Below, piece by piece: positions 45,684 through 53,683 of a stretch of 64,000 nucleotides of DNA. Position 1 is the stretch's first letter. Each line of letters opens with the position of its first letter. A program made the translations under genes and the position numbers. The stretch spans positions 1 to 64,000 of the forward strand of contig CAKRQV010000007.1 of the NCBI GenBank assembly GCA_934394565.1, in the 5' to 3' direction. This stretch comes from an uncultured Lachnospiraceae bacterium (lineage in GTDB: Bacteria > Bacillota > Clostridia > Lachnospirales > Lachnospiraceae). Below the pieces are notes generated by a model, which ran no database searches, was not told the origin of the DNA, and worked only from the letters and a program-made list of their open reading frames with translations.

Positions 45684-46426
45684 TTTTTGCTTCCTCTCTT
45701 TCTTCTGTGATGCTCTTCGTCCTCTTCATGGTCAACTACTTCATCACTGTCAGGAATCGTTGTCAACGGTACAAGGCCAAAGAATTTTTCCATATCCTCT
45801 GCAGTATGTACAGTATCATCCAGAAGATATCCGGTAATCAGTACACCGGCGCAGAGAATAAAACCGATTAAAGCTCCCATCAGCGTGTACTTGGAATAGC
45901 TTGGATTTGCCTTATGCTCTGCGAGCTTTGCATGCTGTGCGATATTGGGAGCCATCGTGCTCATGGTCTCCGGCAGATAATCGACCGCCACCTCAGCCAT
46001 CGTATCTGCAAGCTGTACTGCCATCTGAGGATCTGTAGATGTAGCCGTAATCTCCAGAATACGTGTATCGCCTGGATTTGTCAGGGAATACGCTTCGGCC
46101 AGCTCGTCCGACGTCGTATCCAGAGAAAGCTTGTCAATCACACGATTTAATACCGGATAGCTTAGCATCAGCTGTTCATAATCCTTTGTCAGGGATGTAC
46201 CAAGATTCAGATCGCTCAGATTGACAACTGCATCGTTAGAAACAGACACCACATACAATTTGGATGTGGATTCATAGGTTGGTTCTATACAGAAAAAAGA
46301 ATAGGCATTCAGAAGAAGTGCCCCTGCCAGCAGGGAAAGCAACAGATAGTGCCATTTATCCAACAGCATATACGCCATATCGAGAAGGTCAATCTCCATC
46401 TCGTCGTTTGGAAATTCACGATTCAT
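45680..46426 (-). CDS. Wzz/YveK-family chain-length and kinase-activating protein
   Basis: Membrane adaptor of the tyrosine kinase. 248 residues with two helices (about 27-47 and 175-197) around an extracytoplasmic loop. The C-terminal cytoplasmic tail is short and ends in basic residues (HHRRKRGSKK). It lies between the LCP gene and cpsD. Confidence 0.88.
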   Translation of the reverse strand: MNREFPNDEMEIDLLDMAYMLLDKWHYLLLSLLAGALLLNAYSFFCIEPTYESTSKLYVVSVSNDAVVNLSDLNLGTSLTKDYEQLMLSYPVLNRVIDKLSLDTTSDELAEAYSLTNPGDTRILEITATSTDPQMAVQLADTMAEVAVDYLPETMSTMAPNIAQHAKLAEHKANPSYSKYTLMGALIGFILCAGVLITGYLLDDTVHTAEDMEKFFGLVPLTTIPDSDEVVDHEEDEEHHRRKRGSKK

Positions 46427-46453
46427 TTTTGTTTCTCCTTTGTTTGAACTCTT

Positions 46454-47455
46454 TTATGCTTCTTTGTAGAACAGCTGCAGAATCACCTCTTCCAGACTGT
46501 CCGGATCCGGTGTAAAAGTCTGCCATCCATCCTCATCAAAGCCATCTTCACCTTTGATCGTAAGTTTCTGTTCCTCTGTATCATCAGTAAACAAAAGCGC
46601 CAGTCTTGTAAATTTCTTAGCACTGATGTCGGTTGTCATATAGTCCTGCAGCGCTTCATAGACATCCAGTGGAAACGACTGATCCTCATTGCACTTGGCG
46701 CGAAAAGCGGGCATAAAAGCTTCTTCGTATACTTTCTGCCGCTGCATACGGTTATCATTGAGGCCATCGCCTACAGTCTTTCGCTCACGGACGAAACGTT
46801 GTGCATCTTCCCCCATAAGTGTCACTGTATTACCTTTTTTCAGCGTATTACTGTCAGGGAAATCATCCTCAACAGTTACCGTAACGCCGCCCACCATATC
46901 GTTGACAATCTGTATAGCCCCCATATTAACCATCGCATAACCATCGATCTTGTGACCGCCAAGCAGATTGGATACAGCATCCACTGTATTCTCAGCTCGC
47001 GTCTGATGATCCAGACTCATGGCATGTGCCAGAGAAAGCTGCATTTCGGAGGTATCAATATAGGTGCCATCATCTTCCAGGCTTTTTACCTGGCACATGG
47101 TATTTCGGTCGATTGTCAAAATCTGGCAGGTTTCCGTACTGCGGTCTCTGACAACAACTTTCAATGTATCACACTGTCCTGTTCCATCGTATTTTTCGAT
47201 GGGTTCAATCTTATCGGAGGAATCAATACCTGCAAGGAGATATGTTTCCAGATTCCCCTTGGGCACATACTTTACTCCCTTATAGGTTATGGTATCATCA
47301 TTTTCCGCAACGGCTGCTGGTTCTACGGTTTTCTGACTGTCGGCTGCTTTCAGTGCAGCTGTCATACCACCCATACCGGCCAGCAAAACCGCACAGCCGA
47401 TCAGGCACCGTTTCAGCAAAGTTTTCTTATCTCTGTTTTCTATTGATCTACGCAT
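46454..47455 (-). CDS. LCP-family glycopolymer transferase
   Basis: Attaches polysaccharides or teichoic acids to peptidoglycan outside the cell. 333 residues. An N-terminal membrane helix (about 15-33) precedes the LytR-CpsA-Psr domain with YLLAGIDSSDK, ILTIDRNTMCQV, GYAMVNMGAIQIVNDMVGGV and the Arg-rich RFVRERKTVGDGLNDNRMQRQ. It lies between the 40-residue gene and the Wzz-like gene. Confidence 0.9.
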   Translation of the reverse strand: MRRSIENRDKKTLLKRCLIGCAVLLAGMGGMTAALKAADSQKTVEPAAVAENDDTITYKGVKYVPKGNLETYLLAGIDSSDKIEPIEKYDGTGQCDTLKVVVRDRSTETCQILTIDRNTMCQVKSLEDDGTYIDTSEMQLSLAHAMSLDHQTRAENTVDAVSNLLGGHKIDGYAMVNMGAIQIVNDMVGGVTVTVEDDFPDSNTLKKGNTVTLMGEDAQRFVRERKTVGDGLNDNRMQRQKVYEEAFMPAFRAKCNEDQSFPLDVYEALQDYMTTDISAKKFTRLALLFTDDTEEQKLTIKGEDGFDEDGWQTFTPDPDSLEEVILQLFYKEA

Positions 47456-47484
47456 ACTATCCTTTCAGCAAATGCTTCCTATTT

Positions 47485-47607
47485 TTATTTAAACAGACTG
47501 TTCAAAAAAGCTGTTCCTCCGGCAGGATTCTTGATTTCGCACACCAGCAGACCGACCAGTATGGCAAACATAATAATGCTCAGAATAATTGCTGTTTTCT
47601 TTGTCAT
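47485..47607 (-). CDS. 40-residue membrane peptide in the capsule-control operon
   Basis: Starts MTKKTAIILSIIMFAILVGL and has one membrane helix (about 6-22). A polar end includes a Cys and Pro-Ala-Gly-Gly. GGGAG lies 7 nt before the ATG. It sits in-operon, 14 bp after cpsB and 29 bp before the LCP gene, so it is likely real. Function unknown; it could tether or regulate the enzymes around it. Confidence 0.65.
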   Translation of the reverse strand: MTKKTAIILSIIMFAILVGLLVCEIKNPAGGTAFLNSLFK

Positions 47608-47621
47608 TTCTTTTCTCCCTG

Positions 47622-48338
47622 TTATATCAGTCCGGCAAGAAGTTCCTCACCATTTCTGTCTATCCGATCCAATATATCCTGCCCTGCCTTTTTCCGGACT
47701 ATCTCCCGACCACTTTGCAGATTTGGAGTCCGATGATGCGCACCATGGCAGTCACTGCCAAGGACATGCGCTTTGTCCGATTTAAATAGCTGCATCAATG
47801 TACGCGTATGCAGCCATCCGTCAAAGGCTTCCGCGTTGATCTGTACCCGGACCGGCAATGTCAAAAGCTTCTCGACCTGTTTCTTATTTCCCGGCATCCA
47901 CAAAAAGCGTTCCAGATGGGCGATCAGTACCGTAAACCCTCTGTCACGGACCAGAAACGCCACTTCATCTATCTGCTTAGATGTCCATGGCTGAAACGGC
48001 ATCTCCAGAAGCAGAATGTCAGTCCCCTGTATGGTCAGAAGCCCGATCTCTTTTGCTTTGCTGATACCGTCAAAAAAAGCCACCTCTGCACCGGTAATAA
48101 TTTGTGGATACCGCACAGAATCTCCTGTCAGCTCGCTTTGTAGGCTCTGCCATGCTTTATCTCTTCTTTCAAGGAATGTGCTGATTCTGTCACGAGAGGC
48201 ATAAAAATGAGGTGTGGCAATCATCACATCCACCTGCTGTGCAGCCACCATATCCAGCATGGAAAGTGATGTCTGCACATTTCTCGCCCCGTCATCTATC
48301 CCGGGAAGAATGTGTGAATGGAAATCTATAATCTGCAT
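47622..48338 (-). CDS. PHP-type tyrosine-protein phosphatase (CpsB/CapC family)
   Basis: Manganese-dependent phosphatase that dephosphorylates the CpsD-type kinase. 238 residues with the metal site DFHSHILPGIDDGA, ATPHFYASRD and the late His clusters (LIAHLERF, VLGSDCHGAHHRTPNL). First gene of a set of five: cpsB, the small peptide, LCP, Wzz-like and cpsD. Confidence 0.9.
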   Translation of the reverse strand: MQIIDFHSHILPGIDDGARNVQTSLSMLDMVAAQQVDVMIATPHFYASRDRISTFLERRDKAWQSLQSELTGDSVRYPQIITGAEVAFFDGISKAKEIGLLTIQGTDILLLEMPFQPWTSKQIDEVAFLVRDRGFTVLIAHLERFLWMPGNKKQVEKLLTLPVRVQINAEAFDGWLHTRTLMQLFKSDKAHVLGSDCHGAHHRTPNLQSGREIVRKKAGQDILDRIDRNGEELLAGLI

Positions 48339-48391
48339 AGCTATGCCCTCATTTATGTAAACAATGCTGTTACTAATTTACCAATTATTGA

Positions 48392-48420
48392 TTATACTTC
48401 TAAAACACCCCCCCAGCAAG
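48392..48420 (-). promoter_or_regulatory. Promoter of the capsule-control operon with an embedded G tract
   Basis: Minus strand TTGCTG (48415-48420), a 17-bp spacer and TATAAT (48392-48397). A run of seven Gs (48409-48415) begins at the end of the -35 and fills the first six positions of the spacer. Gain or loss of a base would change the spacing between the two boxes. Confidence 0.6.
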
Positions 48421-48508
48421 AGTATATATGTATAAATTCATATTTATTCAGTATTTAATTTGGAACAAAAGTACCAAAAAAGCTGCTGACGTTTCTGTCC
48501 GGCCACAG

Positions 48509-48549
48509 CAAAAAACAGCCGGAAGTTTTACACTTCCGACTGTTTTTTT
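48509..48549. terminator. Terminator of the L25 gene
   Basis: AAAACAGCCGGAAG and CTTCCGACTGTTTT pair around a 7-nt loop with A/T tails on both sides. Confidence 0.75.
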
Positions 48550-48572
48550 GCTCTGTATAATCTGGCAGATAT

Positions 48573-49172
48573 TTATTCTGTCTTTGCTTCTTCACCGTCT
48601 GCTTCTGCATCGTCATCCGGCAGCGGACCATTGTGGATAGCTGCTACAGTAGCTACGATAGCTTCCGGATCTGTGGTTACAGAAATATTGGCATCTGTAA
48701 AGATCGGCAGATCTTTAACATGCAATGTATCACCCAGTGTCATATGTCCGACATCGACTCTGACCTCATCGATCAGGTAAGCCGGCAGGGCTTTATAAGC
48801 AACCTCTTCCAGATTCTGCTGCAGTGCACCTTCAGCAATCTTTTCATGGTTTTCCAGAATGATCTCTGCTGTGGCATGTACCTTCTCCGTACTTACCAGT
48901 GCCTGGAAATCAATCTCATCAATACGACCGGCGAGCGGGTTGTAATCTACTTCCTTGATCAGAACATCGTACTGCTGTCCCTCGACATCCAGCATGATCT
49001 GGCTTCCTTTATGGTCTTTTTTCAGAAGTTTCTCGACATCCTGTTTATTCATCTTTACAGGTACGGAACCTTCAATCTCACGTCCGAACACGTTGCCTAC
49101 GACGTATCCCTCTCTTCTCAGCTTTTTAGCCTTGACATCCATGCTTCGTTTTTCAGCTTTTAAAGTATCCAT
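48573..49172 (-). CDS. 50S ribosomal protein L25/general stress protein Ctc
   Basis: 5S-rRNA-binding protein. 199 residues: N-terminal L25 domain (MDTLKAEKRSMDVKAKKLRREG) and the C-terminal TL5/Ctc domain (VDVGHMTLGDTLHVKDLPI), then an acidic tail. The start at 49172 has GGAGG 9 nt upstream; a 50-codon upstream extension is not family-like. Confidence 0.93.
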   Translation of the reverse strand: MDTLKAEKRSMDVKAKKLRREGYVVGNVFGREIEGSVPVKMNKQDVEKLLKKDHKGSQIMLDVEGQQYDVLIKEVDYNPLAGRIDEIDFQALVSTEKVHATAEIILENHEKIAEGALQQNLEEVAYKALPAYLIDEVRVDVGHMTLGDTLHVKDLPIFTDANISVTTDPEAIVATVAAIHNGPLPDDDAEADGEEAKTE

Positions 49173-49280
49173 TTGAACTTTCCTCCAAAAATCTGATATT
49201 CTTAGCAGCCTTCGACAAGAGGTTTTGTTAAGTGGTGGCATCTGACTTTTATCAGATGTCTGTTTCTTTGTTCTATGTGT

Positions 49281-49309
49281 AATATAGCACTCAAGTATTC
49301 TGTTTTCAA
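49281..49309 (-). promoter_or_regulatory. Promoter of the L25/Ctc gene
   Basis: Minus strand TTGAAA (49304-49309), 17 bp, TATATT (49281-49286). No sigma-B-type element is seen. Confidence 0.55.
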
Positions 49310-49423
49310 CAGCAGAATGCACAGAATTTCAGAGAAATTTCAATGGATTTTCTTAAAAGTGACAACAATGTAATGTCTGAGATTGCGTTTGCATATTTTC
49401 CCCATATTCGTTCAATGAGCTTT

Positions 49424-50755
49424 TTACATGTAATAATATTTCTTTCTCTGTGCGATCATAAATGTCAATGTCACACAAAGTGTCAACACTTCGGCAAGAG
49501 CTACAGAATACCATATACCATCGATACCAAGGAGCACTGGCAGGATCAGCACTGATCCCAGCTGAAATACCAGCGTACGCAGAAAAGAGATCAGGGCGGA
49601 CAACACACCATTATTCAGTGCTGTAAAAAATGCAGAACCGAAGATATTAAAACCACTGATCAGAAAAGCAGTTGCATACATCTTGAAACCATGGCTCGTC
49701 AAAGTCAGAAGCTCTGTATCATAGCCAACAAAGATCCTGGCCAGTGGCTCTGCGATCATATGGGTCAGAAAGACCAGAAATACACCCCAGATACCCACAA
49801 GACGCATACTTTTTCCGTATACATTCTTAAGTTCCTTATAATTTTCTGCGCCCAGATTGTAACTGATCACCGGTGCACTTCCAATCGAATAGCCAAAGAA
49901 AACTGCGGAAAATATAAAGCTGGCATACATAATCGTACCGAAAGCAGCCACACCGTTTTCACCGCTGAATTTCATCAATTGCAAATTAAATACGGTATTC
50001 ACGATGGAACTGGACAGATTCGTCATCAGCTCGGAAGAACCATTCGCACAGGTATTCAGCAGCAATCTGCCATCAAATTTTGTCCGTCCCAGCCGCAGCA
50101 GACTCGAATTTTCCCGTGAAAAATACAGGATCGGTGTCAGACCGCCGATCAGTTCGCCGGTTACGGTCGCCATCGCAGCCCCTTTCAGTCCAAAGCCGAG
50201 TACCGCTATAAACAGATAATCAAGCACCATATTCGTAACACCGGCTGACACAACCACGGCCAGGCCAAGCTTTGGTTTCTCTGCAGCGACAAAGAAGCTC
50301 TGGAAAACATTCTGGAGCATGAAAGCCGTCAGCGAAATCGCGCTGATCCGGCCATACATCACACCGTTGGCCAGAAGCTCACCCTCTGCGCCCATGCCAC
50401 GGCAGAACACCGGGAATAAAAATACACTGAGAAGTGAAAGTAATGCACCACCGATAGCGGTCACATAGACCAGCAGAGAGAAATATTCGTTTGCTTTTTC
50501 TCTGTTCCCCTCTCCCAGCGTGCAGGCCACGATCGCACTGCCGCCCGTACCAACCATAAATCCCAGTGCTGACAGCCCCATCATCACGGGCATCACCAGA
50601 TTGACCGCAGCAAATGCCGTTTTCCCAACAAAATTGGAAACAAAAAGTCCATCTACAACACTGTAAATAGAAGTAAAGATCATCATCACGATGGACGGCA
50701 GCACAAACCTTAACAACCGTTTATAAGTGAAATGATCCGACAACTGTATCTTCAT
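49424..50755 (-). CDS. MATE-family efflux transporter
   Basis: 443 residues in twelve helices arranged as two MATE halves (VDGLFVSNFVGKTAFAAVNL, GTGGSAIVACTLGEGN). Cation-coupled drug or toxin exporter. It lies about 110 bp after a MarR gene on the same strand, so the regulator probably controls it. Confidence 0.9.
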   Translation of the reverse strand: MKIQLSDHFTYKRLLRFVLPSIVMMIFTSIYSVVDGLFVSNFVGKTAFAAVNLVMPVMMGLSALGFMVGTGGSAIVACTLGEGNREKANEYFSLLVYVTAIGGALLSLLSVFLFPVFCRGMGAEGELLANGVMYGRISAISLTAFMLQNVFQSFFVAAEKPKLGLAVVVSAGVTNMVLDYLFIAVLGFGLKGAAMATVTGELIGGLTPILYFSRENSSLLRLGRTKFDGRLLLNTCANGSSELMTNLSSSIVNTVFNLQLMKFSGENGVAAFGTIMYASFIFSAVFFGYSIGSAPVISYNLGAENYKELKNVYGKSMRLVGIWGVFLVFLTHMIAEPLARIFVGYDTELLTLTSHGFKMYATAFLISGFNIFGSAFFTALNNGVLSALISFLRTLVFQLGSVLILPVLLGIDGIWYSVALAEVLTLCVTLTFMIAQRKKYYYM

Positions 50756-50867
50756 TCTTAAATCCTTCCCACATTATTTATAATATTTTGTTACTGTTCT
50801 CTATAAAACAGACTTTTTATCCTGTTTTTCATAATAAAGTATTTTCGCAAAGTATAATTATCATCAT

Positions 50868-51317
50868 TTACACTCTCTGTAAATTTCTGCGCAGGCATTC
50901 TGTATAACGCTCATACAGTGTCAGCAGCTGCTGCACTTCCTCTTCGTCAAACGCATGCAATGCTTCTTCTTCACTCCGTATAATTGGTACAATAAACTGT
51001 GAGATTTTATCTCTTCCACGTTCTGTCAGCCGGATATGCATCTGACGGCCCTTCCCCGGTTCCAGCCGGATTAACTCCTGACTTTCCAGCTTACGGATTG
51101 CCGAATGTACGGTCTGCTTTGCCAGATAACTCACCTTACAGATATCCCGCTGCAGACAGCCATCTCCCAGTTCATAAATAGAATACAGGATATCAAATTC
51201 GCTGTCATTTACACCATGCCGGGCTGATACCTCATGATAGCCATCGTTCATCGCCTTATTGATTCTGTTCAGCCGGGCCAGGTCATCCCGCAGACGGGTC
51301 TGTATCGTCTCGCTCAT
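50868..51317 (-). CDS. MarR-family transcriptional regulator
   Basis: 149 residues. The winged helix is CLQRDICKVSYLAKQTVHSAIRKLESQELI, with the wing GKGRQMHIRLTERGRDK. The start at 51317 (MSETIQTRL) has AAGGAGG upstream. It is upstream of the MATE gene and its promoter carries two copies of a dyad. Confidence 0.88.
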   Translation of the reverse strand: MSETIQTRLRDDLARLNRINKAMNDGYHEVSARHGVNDSEFDILYSIYELGDGCLQRDICKVSYLAKQTVHSAIRKLESQELIRLEPGKGRQMHIRLTERGRDKISQFIVPIIRSEEEALHAFDEEEVQQLLTLYERYTECLRRNLQRV

Positions 51318-51337
51318 TATATCATGCCTCCTTATTA

Positions 51338-51393
51338 AGTCCGATTTCATACTTATATTACATATTATAGTCCGAAATCATACTTACTGTCAA
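51338..51393 (-). promoter_or_regulatory. marR-MATE promoter with two dyad operators
   Basis: Minus strand TTGACA (51388-51393), 18 bp, TATAAT (51364-51369). Two copies of AGTCCGAwwTCATACTTA occur at 51338-51355 and 51369-51386. The inner symmetry is AGTnnGAnnTCnnACT. One copy lies between the -35 and -10; the other is just past the start. This fits MarR autorepression. Confidence 0.7.
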
Positions 51394-51483
51394 CTGGTTC
51401 TGTTATTCCCGGTCAGCGTACTCTCTATCATGTTTACTTTTTCTGTTCATCACATGTTCCAGTTTTTTCTTAAAGGCATAAAA

Positions 51484-51521
51484 CACCGGCATGCTGTACA
51501 TATTCTGTGCAGCATGCCGGT
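51484..51521 (-). terminator. Terminator below the DnaJ-type gene
   Basis: ACCGGCATGCTG (51484-51495) pairs exactly with CAGCATGCCGGT (51510-51521). The T run after it is short. Confidence 0.55.
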
Positions 51522-51544
51522 AGGATAAACTACCTTTTTCACAA

Positions 51545-52588
51545 TTAACAGGCTTTCTTATACTCCATCAGCTTTTCCTTAGCTTCTCTGCTCAGCTGCC
51601 GTGGCACAGCAATCTGAACAACCGCATAGAAATCACCGAACGATCTCGCATCCTTCATGGATACAATACCTTTGCCTCTGATTCGGATCTTACTGCCGGA
51701 CTGCGTGCCAGGTTTGATCTTACAGATCACATCCCCCTGCATCGTATGCACTCTGGCCTCACCGCCAAGCACAGCCGTCGTATACGGAATCTGGATTGTG
51801 CCAAATACATCCTGACCTTTTCTCTCATACCCCGTTTTTTCCGAAATATGCACCTTGATCAGCAGATCGCCATCTGAAGCCCCATGGCCCGGCATACCTT
51901 TACCACGAAGTCTGATCGACTGGCCTTCATCAATACCCGCCGGAATATGCACTTCCAGAGACTGCGTCCTGCCATCTGCATTCTGTAAAGATATCCTCTT
52001 ATCACAGCCATAGACCGCATCATCAAATCCAACCGTGACCTCAGCATGCAAATCTTCACCCTTCGCTGCATAAGAACCACTGCCAAAATCATGAAAACCA
52101 CTCTGTCCGCCAAAATGCACGCCATCTCCTGTGCCAAAGCCACCAAACCCGCCAAAATGGGAGCGCTGCCCACCAGAAGAAGTCCGACGGCCACCGGACT
52201 TACCGAATCCGCTGCCATGGAAAATATCCTTGAACGCATCGCCAAAAATATCCCCCATATCATCCATATTCCCCTCAAAATGGAACTCATGGAATCCCCC
52301 ATTCGGATCCTGACTGTAATAGGCATTCTGATACCCCTGCCCACCAGCAGCACCTGACTGATCAAATGCCGCATGTCCAAACTGATCATACATCTTCTTC
52401 TTCTCCGGATCGCTTAAAACAGAATACGCCTCCGTCACCTCTTTGAACTTTTGTTCTGCCTTCGGATCACCGTGATTCGTATCCGGATGATACTTTTTAG
52501 CCAGTTTTCTGTATGCCTTTTTGATTGCTGCAGCATCCGCACTGCGCGAAACACCGAGCACTTCATAATAATCTCTCTTTGTATCCAT
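51545..52588 (-). CDS. DnaJ-type co-chaperone without zinc finger (CbpA-like)
   Basis: 347 residues. J domain (HPD in KKYHPDTNHGD), then a long Gly/Phe/Ser-rich region (about 70-165), then the DnaJ C-terminal domain (VTVGFDDAVYGC, DLLIKVHISEKTGYERKGQDV). The four-Cys zinc-finger repeats are missing. The start at 52588 has AGGAGG 8 nt upstream. It stimulates DnaK ATPase. Not linked to dnaK here. Confidence 0.9.
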   Translation of the reverse strand: MDTKRDYYEVLGVSRSADAAAIKKAYRKLAKKYHPDTNHGDPKAEQKFKEVTEAYSVLSDPEKKKMYDQFGHAAFDQSGAAGGQGYQNAYYSQDPNGGFHEFHFEGNMDDMGDIFGDAFKDIFHGSGFGKSGGRRTSSGGQRSHFGGFGGFGTGDGVHFGGQSGFHDFGSGSYAAKGEDLHAEVTVGFDDAVYGCDKRISLQNADGRTQSLEVHIPAGIDEGQSIRLRGKGMPGHGASDGDLLIKVHISEKTGYERKGQDVFGTIQIPYTTAVLGGEARVHTMQGDVICKIKPGTQSGSKIRIRGKGIVSMKDARSFGDFYAVVQIAVPRQLSREAKEKLMEYKKAC

Positions 52589-52635
52589 AAAAATCACCTC
52601 CTGATGCTGGTGTTATGGTTCATTGTTCTATTCGT

Positions 52636-52664
52636 ACTATAACACGCATTTCGCATATCATCAA
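52636..52664 (-). promoter_or_regulatory. Promoter of the DnaJ-type gene
   Basis: Minus strand TTGATG (52659-52664), 17 bp, TATAGT (52636-52641). No CIRCE operator is present. Confidence 0.5.
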
Positions 52665-52781
52665 GAGGTGATCCTTGCTATTTTGTGAAATTTCTGTGAA
52701 ATCTGATTTCTGCAGGCTTAGCTCTCTACACGCTGAAACGCTTTAACTTGTATCCTGTGTTAATTCCTCCTAAGTAGTATC

Positions 52782-52857
52782 ATCTGGTTGGGTAACAACC
52801 CGATGGTTGGTGCTGCCATTGCCGTTACTGTTTTTTGTTGAGGAAGCTGCTTTTTAT
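52782..52857 (+). pseudogene. Fragment of a second GGGtGRT gene
   Basis: In one frame the plus strand reads GNNPMVGAAIAVTV, which matches the C-terminal GNNPMVGATVAVAV of the intact GGGtGRT protein at 60,541-61,551. After a one-base slip it reads VEEAA, as in the intact VSVEEAA. There is no ribosome site, start codon or upstream coding. It is on the opposite strand and about 8 kb away, so it is a leftover of an old duplication or rearrangement. Confidence 0.75.
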
Positions 52858-53483
52858 ACCAGAGATTTTACTTTCTCATAAATGGCCTCTGCCAGCCGTC
52901 CATGACTGGCTGCATCCATATGTTCCTGATCTGCAGCTCCCGGTACAGCTACTGAGGCCGCATCCAGATATGTACAGCCATATTTCCCGGCAATATCTGC
53001 ATATTCCGAAGCCAATGCCTTTGAAACAGCTACAGAGCTTAAAGAAAACTCCGGATCAAACTCTTCCTTCCAGACATCTGCTCCCAGTTCAATCGGTGAC
53101 ACCAGCAAGATCTCTGCCTCCGGCGCCAGTCGATTTGCCTGTTCCAGAAGCCGCACAATACCGGCTCCGATCAACTTTGCAGAGGCTTTGAAGATGGTCT
53201 TACAGTCATTCGTCCCCAGCATCAGCACAATCGCATCCACCGGTGCATGCATCTCCAGAATAGTCGGAAACAGCGCAGTCCCTTTTCTGCCATCTCTGAG
53301 CGGATCCTCAAATACCGTTGTACGCCCTACCAGACCTTCCTCTATAATCCGCACATCCGTACGTTTCTCTGCAAACTTCTCCTGCAAAAGGCCCGTCCAC
53401 CGTACGCCCCACGGAAATCTCTCTCCATTTTCTCCATTATATCCCCATGTATTAGAATCGCCAAAACATAAAATCTGTTTCAT
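52854..53483 (-). CDS. SGNH/GDSL hydrolase (arylesterase-like)
   Basis: 209 residues with no signal peptide. Block I Ser is in CFGDSNTWGYN, block III is LGTNDCK and the C-terminal Asp-His pair is in HMDAASHGRLAEAI. It hydrolyses small esters; the substrate is unknown. It probably has its own promoter. Confidence 0.88.
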   Translation of the reverse strand: MKQILCFGDSNTWGYNGENGERFPWGVRWTGLLQEKFAEKRTDVRIIEEGLVGRTTVFEDPLRDGRKGTALFPTILEMHAPVDAIVLMLGTNDCKTIFKASAKLIGAGIVRLLEQANRLAPEAEILLVSPIELGADVWKEEFDPEFSLSSVAVSKALASEYADIAGKYGCTYLDAASVAVPGAADQEHMDAASHGRLAEAIYEKVKSLV

Positions 53484-53683
53484 AACCTGCTCCTTTTATC
53501 TGCACACCTGCCATCCGGCAGCTTCTTTTTCTGCCTGTAATCCTATCAACTTAATAGGAAAACGTCCAATATAAAAAAATAATGTACAGTAATAGTTTCA
53601 GACTATAGACATTGTAATATTATGTAGTTTTTGTGATAGTGCAAAACAGTATTCCAAAGGAAGCTGTGTACATTTACAGACAT

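Noticed and set aside
44955..48338. A complete capsule locus
   Set aside because: There are no glycosyltransferase, flippase or polymerase genes on either side; only the control genes are present.
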